From contig NZ_CP015880.1 in assembly GCF_000697965.2 (NCBI RefSeq), positions 2,418,001 through 2,482,000 on the forward strand: a DNA stretch of 64,000 nt. Reading direction: 5' to 3'. A model generated the notes under the pieces. It was given only the letters and a program-made list of their open reading frames with translations. It did not search any database and was not told where the DNA came from. Positions 59,622-64,000 of this stretch are shown piece by piece. Origin of the DNA: Ensifer adhaerens (GTDB taxonomy: Bacteria; Pseudomonadota; Alphaproteobacteria; Rhizobiales; Rhizobiaceae). The position numbers and the translations under genes are program-made. The number at the start of each line of letters is the position of its first letter. The first letter of the stretch is position 1.

Positions 59622-59828
59622 CACAAAGTTTTTAGGATATTGGCCTTCGCGGCGCAGCATTCCCCTTGCATTCAAGTTCAGTCTCGCTAAAAAGCGGCCG
59701 ATCAGCTCTGAACGGCGGCCATCCGCAAAGAATGACCGCGATTGGAATGGCTCTCGGAATCTGCGCGGAAAACACCGCTGCCGGAAAAGTACCGGACGGT
59801 GACCGCGCCAGCTCAAGGCGGTCCGTCA

Positions 59829-60761
<933 letters not shown>

Positions 60762-60790
60762 GGTCGTCCGGAACGCCCGAATTTCCAAAT

Positions 60791-60818
60791 CGCCGGCGCC
60801 ATACGCGCCGGCGTTTTT
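60791..60818 (+). terminator. Rho-independent terminator of prs
   Basis: CGCCGGCGC, loop CATAC, GCGCCGGCG and five T residues, 30 bp after the prs stop. Confidence 0.88.
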
Positions 60819-60833
60819 CGTTGCGGGACGCGG

Positions 60834-61862
60834 TTACTCCCCGAACGCCTGGGCCAGCGGCTGGTCGACGAGATTGTCGATGAACCAGTTGGGATAGACA
60901 GGCGCCGGCACGGTCTCGGCATCGAGCGCCGAGATCTCCGCCGCCGTCAGAGCAAGATCGGCGGCGCCAAGATTGTCCTTCAACTGGTGGGGCTTGGAAG
61001 CGCCGAGCAGCACACTGGTCACCGCCCTCTTCGAAAGCAGCCAGGCGATCGCCACCTGGGCGACGCTCGCCCGATGTTCGCCGGCGATGCCGCGCATGCG
61101 CTCCACCAGCTTGAAGCCCTGCTCCTTGTCGAAGGGCAAAATGTCGAAGCCGGAATAGCGGTTGTCCGGATCGCCGAGATTGTCGCGAGTGTACTTGCCC
61201 GAAAGGAAGCCCGAAGCGAGCGGGCTCCAGACCGTCAGCCCCAACCCATAGCGCTGCATCATCGGAATGACGTCACGCTCGACGTCGCGGCCGAGCAGCG
61301 AATAGTGCATCTGGCCATGGGTGAAAGGTGCCAGTCCGTTGGCCTTCTGGATTTCGAGGGCCGCTGCCACCTTCCAGGCCGACCAGTTCGAAAAGCCGAT
61401 GTAGCGCACCTTGCCCGAACGCACGACCGCATCGAGCGCTAAAAGCGTCTCTTCGAGCGGCGTATGCGGATCCTCCTTATGGACGATATAGGCGTCGATC
61501 CAGTCGGTTGCGAGCCGCTTCAGGCTCTCGTCAACCGACCAGAGAATGTGACGGCGCGACAGACCGGCCTGGTTGAGCGACGTGCCGGTGCGGAAACCGA
61601 CCTTGGTGGCGATCACCACCTCGTCGCGACGGGACTTGAGCGCCGTACCCAGGATCCGCTCCGATTGGCCGGAGGCATAGGCGTCGGCCGTGTCGAAGAA
61701 ATTGATGCCGGCATCGAGCGCCTGCCCGACGAGGGCGTCGGCAGCTTCGGCATCGGTCTTGTAGACCGCGCCGAGGCTGCGGTCGCCGGCAGTAAACGTC
61801 ATCGCCCCGAAGGCGATGCGCGAAACCACCAGACCGGTATTTCCAAGCGTCGTATATTGCAT
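60834..61862 (-). CDS. Aldo/keto reductase
   Basis: 342 aa from ATG 61862 (MQYTTLGNTG; GGAG lies eight bases upstream; an ATG at 61874 is also in frame). The AKR barrel motifs are present: GINFFDTADAYASGQSERIL (catalytic Asp, Tyr), EVVIATKVGFRTG (Lys), DAYIVHKEDPHTPLEETL (His) and a cofactor region VAQVAIAWLLSKRAVTSVLL then GASKPHQLKDNLGAADLALT. It reduces aldehydes or ketones with NADPH; substrate unknown. Divergent from a LysR gene that probably controls it. Confidence 0.93.
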   Translation of the reverse strand: MQYTTLGNTGLVVSRIAFGAMTFTAGDRSLGAVYKTDAEAADALVGQALDAGINFFDTADAYASGQSERILGTALKSRRDEVVIATKVGFRTGTSLNQAGLSRRHILWSVDESLKRLATDWIDAYIVHKEDPHTPLEETLLALDAVVRSGKVRYIGFSNWSAWKVAAALEIQKANGLAPFTHGQMHYSLLGRDVERDVIPMMQRYGLGLTVWSPLASGFLSGKYTRDNLGDPDNRYSGFDILPFDKEQGFKLVERMRGIAGEHRASVAQVAIAWLLSKRAVTSVLLGASKPHQLKDNLGAADLALTAAEISALDAETVPAPVYPNWFIDNLVDQPLAQAFGE

Positions 61863-61979
61863 GTCGATCTCCATCCTCTGAAAGACAGGTTGCAGTTGGA
61901 CAGATCATGCCGAAGTGGATTGCTATGAAAAACCACCGCTCTCTTGATAGGCTTGGAAGAATTGCTTCATAATCGACGG

Positions 61980-62885
61980 ATGGCGAACGACCCTTTCAAC
62001 GGACTGAGAGAGTTTCTGGCGGTGGCAGAGGCAAAGAGCTTCACCGCAGCAGCGGCGACGCTCGGCGTCACGCCCAATGCCGTCAGCCAGACGATCAGGG
62101 CGCTCGAAGCCCGTCTCGGCCTCCAGCTTTTCGTGCGCACCACCCGGCGCGTTGCTCTGACCGAGGCGGGCCTCGCCTTCCTGAAGCGCGTACGTCCCGC
62201 CGCCACCGAGATCGCCGACGCCTATGAGTTGCTCGGCGATTTTCGCGACCGGCCGATGGGCAATCTCCGGCTGACCGTGCCGCGCATGGCCATCCCGCTG
62301 GTGCTGACGCCCCTCCTGCCGCGGTTTCGCCAGGCCTATCCAGACGTTTCCGTCGAAGTCTCCATCGACGATGCGGCCGTCGACATCACCGAACATGGCT
62401 TCGATGCCGGTATGCGCATCGGCGAAGCGGTCGAGCGCGACATGATTGCCGTCCGGCTGACGCCTGACATCACGTGGGCCGTGGTCGGTTCGCCCTCCTA
62501 TTTTATCAAGCACGGGCGGCCGTCGACACCCGAGGACGTGACGCGCCACGAAGCCGTCCGCTATCGTTATCCGGGATCCGGCACGATCTACCGCTGGGAG
62601 TTCGAGCGCGAGGGGCGCGACGTCTCGGTCGATGCTCCGGGCGCCCTCACCGTCAATGATTTTCAGATGCTCATGGAGATGGCGGAGGCCGGCACCGGGC
62701 TTGCCTATCTGCCGGATCTTTCGGTGCGCGACGCCGTTGCGAGCGGCCGCCTCGAACGGGTGCTCGAAGCCTATCTGCCGACGTCGCCAGGTCTTTTCAT
62801 CTATTTCCCCGCCAAGGCCCAGACACAGCCAAAACTGCGGGCCTTTCTGGACCTGGCGGCAAAAGTCATGCGGGAGCGGACATAG
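61980..62885 (+). CDS. LysR-family transcriptional regulator
   Basis: 301 aa from ATG 61980. The HTH is VAEAKSFTAAAATLGVTPNA then VSQTIRALEARLGLQLFVRT, followed by an effector domain of the CrgA-like group (MGNLRLTVPRMAIPLVLTPL, ITEHGFDAGMRIGEAVERDM, MLMEMAEAGTGLAYLPDLSV). Its promoter region is shared with the aldo/keto reductase gene (117 bp), the typical layout of a LysR and its target. The stop is 9 bp from the convergent DUF779 gene. Confidence 0.93.
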   Translation: MANDPFNGLREFLAVAEAKSFTAAAATLGVTPNAVSQTIRALEARLGLQLFVRTTRRVALTEAGLAFLKRVRPAATEIADAYELLGDFRDRPMGNLRLTVPRMAIPLVLTPLLPRFRQAYPDVSVEVSIDDAAVDITEHGFDAGMRIGEAVERDMIAVRLTPDITWAVVGSPSYFIKHGRPSTPEDVTRHEAVRYRYPGSGTIYRWEFEREGRDVSVDAPGALTVNDFQMLMEMAEAGTGLAYLPDLSVRDAVASGRLERVLEAYLPTSPGLFIYFPAKAQTQPKLRAFLDLAAKVMRERT

Positions 62886-62894
62886 TTCCGCAGC

Positions 62895-63293
62895 TCACCG
62901 TCCACGGAAAACCACGGCACAGGCCTCGCCGCTGCCAAAGAGCCGGGAACGCGTCAGGAAACGTCTCTCCCGTCCGTTGTCGAGCGAAAACATGCCGCCC
63001 CTGCCCGGCACCACGTCGATGATCAGTTGCGTGTGTTTCCACACTTCGAACTGGCTGGCGCTGATATAGACAGGCACGCCGCCGATCTCGCCGAGCTTCA
63101 CGTCATTGTCGCCGACGATGTAGTCACCGGCCGGATAACACATGGGCGACGAGCCGTCGCAGCAGCCACCGGACTGGTGAAACAGGATATCGGGGTGATC
63201 CCGCCGGATTTCGGCGATGAAGCCGAGCGCCGCATCGGTTGCAAGCACGCGGGGTTCGCCGATTCCGCTGGATCCTATGAGTTCAGTGGACAT
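62895..63293 (-). CDS. DUF779 family protein
   Basis: 132 aa. FHQSGGCCDGSSPMCYPAGD, with its Cys-Cys and following Cys, and VGDNDVKLGEIGGVPVYISA, then SQFEVWKHTQLIIDVVPGRG, are the DUF779 hallmarks; the cysteines may bind a metal. It is regularly encoded next to NAD-dependent aldehyde dehydrogenases of the acetaldehyde/AldB type, as here, and may assist that enzyme. Transcribed after the dehydrogenase, with a 157-bp gap that contains inverted repeats. Confidence 0.92.
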   Translation of the reverse strand: MSTELIGSSGIGEPRVLATDAALGFIAEIRRDHPDILFHQSGGCCDGSSPMCYPAGDYIVGDNDVKLGEIGGVPVYISASQFEVWKHTQLIIDVVPGRGGMFSLDNGRERRFLTRSRLFGSGEACAVVFRGR

Positions 63294-63331
63294 TCGCGAG
63301 CCTCACTGTTCGAGAGCATTCTGCAAAAAGC

Positions 63332-63442
63332 CGGCTGAGGCGCGGGTGGAGAGCACGCCTCAGCCGTTGATCGAGCGAGAGGGAAAGGAGGAGAACACCC
63401 TCCCTCCCGCTCCTGTCGCCTTCCCCAGGCGGCGGGGAAGGC
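63332..63442. repeat. Two inverted repeats between the aldehyde dehydrogenase and DUF779 genes
   Basis: CGGCTGAGGCG/CGCCTCAGCCG (63332-63342 and 63356-63366) and GCCTTCCCC/GGGGAAGGC (63418-63426 and 63434-63442). Neither is followed by a T run. They may attenuate or stabilise the intergenic transcript. Confidence 0.5.
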
Positions 63443-63450
63443 AGATCCGA

Positions 63451-64000
63451 TCAGAAGAAGCCGAGCGCCTTGGGGCTGTAGCTCACCAGCATGTTCTTGG
63501 TCTGCTGGTAGTGATCGAGCATCATCTTGTGCGTCTCGCGGCCGATGCCGGACTGCTTGTAGCCGCCGAAGGCCGCATGCGCCGGATAGGCGTGATAGCA
63601 ATTGGTCCACACACGCCCGGCCTGGATCTCGCGGCCGAAGCGGTAGCAGCGGTTGGCATCGCGGCTCCACACACCGGCCCCGAGGCCATAGAGCGTGTCG
63701 TTGGCGATCTCCAGCGCTTCGGCCTCGGTCTTGAAGGTGGTGACCGAAACGACAGGCCCGAAGATCTCCTCCTGGAACACGCGCATCTTGTTATGCCCGC
63801 GGAAAACGGTCGGCTTGACGTAGAAGCCTTCCGACAGCTCGCCTTCGAGCACATTGCGGCCGCCGCCGGTCAGCACCTCGGCGCCTTCCTGTTTGCCGAT
63901 ATCGATGTAGGAGAGGATCTTTTCGAGCTGTTCGCTCGACGCCTGCGCGCCGATCATCGTGGCGCTGTCGAGCGGATTGCCCTGGCGGATCGCCTCGACG
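63451..64000 (-). CDS. NAD-dependent aldehyde dehydrogenase, C-terminal part (5' end outside window)
   Basis: About 182 residues are visible and the start is beyond the window. [20 protein letters not shown] then [20 protein letters not shown] contains the E-x-FGPV motif (NAD-ribose contact). [40 protein letters not shown] and [20 protein letters not shown] complete the ALDH C-terminal half. The ending ([12 protein letters not shown]) and the adjacent DUF779 gene point to the acetaldehyde/aliphatic aldehyde dehydrogenase group. The catalytic Cys and Glu lie in the missing part or just beyond. Confidence 0.95.
   Translation of the reverse strand, partial: VEAIRQGNPLDSATMIGAQASSEQLEKILSYIDIGKQEGAEVLTGGGRNVLEGELSEGFYVKPTVFRGHNKMRVFQEEIFGPVVSVTTFKTEAEALEIANDTLYGLGAGVWSRDANRCYRFGREIQAGRVWTNCYHAYPAHAAFGGYKQSGIGRETHKMMLDHYQQTKNMLVSYSPKALGFF

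Overview
The window is a GC-rich chromosomal segment of an alphaproteobacterium of the order Rhizobiales, most likely Sinorhizobium/Ensifer. The evidence is gene content and protein style: rpoD, dnaG, carA, kbl-tdh, aatA, a lone sortase with its VIT/VWA target, BA14K, DUF982, DUF1236 and GFA proteins, and a rhizobial RIME-type intergenic repeat. No plasmid, phage or complete insertion-sequence genes were seen, and there is no CRISPR array.

Layout. 1-6.5 kb: tail of a CbtA-like cobalt transporter, an overlapping GH144-like glycosidase/FhuF ferric-siderophore reductase pair, a DUF1194 (VWA-like) exported protein, a GntR regulator, a DUF982 protein, a GH26-like hydrolase and a lipoprotein. 6.5-11.3 kb is the least orderly stretch: a candidate small RNA, a frameshifted glycosyltransferase, a decayed autotransporter fragment, a divergent ATPase-inhibitor (zeta) paralogue and a tRNA with anticodon CAU, followed by about 0.7 kb without a convincing gene. 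12-16.6 kb: small stand-alone enzymes and envelope proteins (NTF2-like, YjbQ, DUF1428, VOC, lytic transglycosylase-like, LprI-like, DUF2066, GYD). 16.8-31 kb: housekeeping genes rpoD, kbl-tdh, recQ, dnaG, yqeY and carA, with a GFA enzyme, a GyrI-like protein, a glycosyltransferase and an unknown HTH-bearing protein among them.

31-35.5 kb: a LysR gene divergent from a short-chain dehydrogenase and an imine-reductase-like enzyme, a small XRE protein behind a 23-bp perfect inverted repeat, and aatA. 35.9-39 kb: the class GN sortase system, in which the substrate gene overlaps the sortase gene. 39-45.7 kb: aldose sugar dehydrogenase, a frameshifted DUF3052 gene, a DMT exporter, a cold-shock gene with a long leader, BA14K, an MBL hydrolase with a RIME repeat upstream, and an SH3/DUF1236 protein. 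45.7-50 kb: ilvE divergent from a MarR (PetP-like), response regulator (PetR-like) and histidine kinase operon. 50-54.4 kb: phosphatase, CsaA, LysR, proC, ybjN and ubiK. 54.6-60.8 kb: a co-directional run of lgt, a MidA-type methyltransferase, pgeF, an M24 peptidase, a lipoprotein and prs. 60.8-64 kb: aldo/keto reductase and divergent LysR, then DUF779 and an aldehyde dehydrogenase cut by the window end.

The most noteworthy items are the sortase/substrate pair, the candidate sRNA, four single-base frameshifts in three loci, the RIME repeat and several operator-like inverted repeats. All function calls rest on reading motifs and family resemblance; no database search was run.
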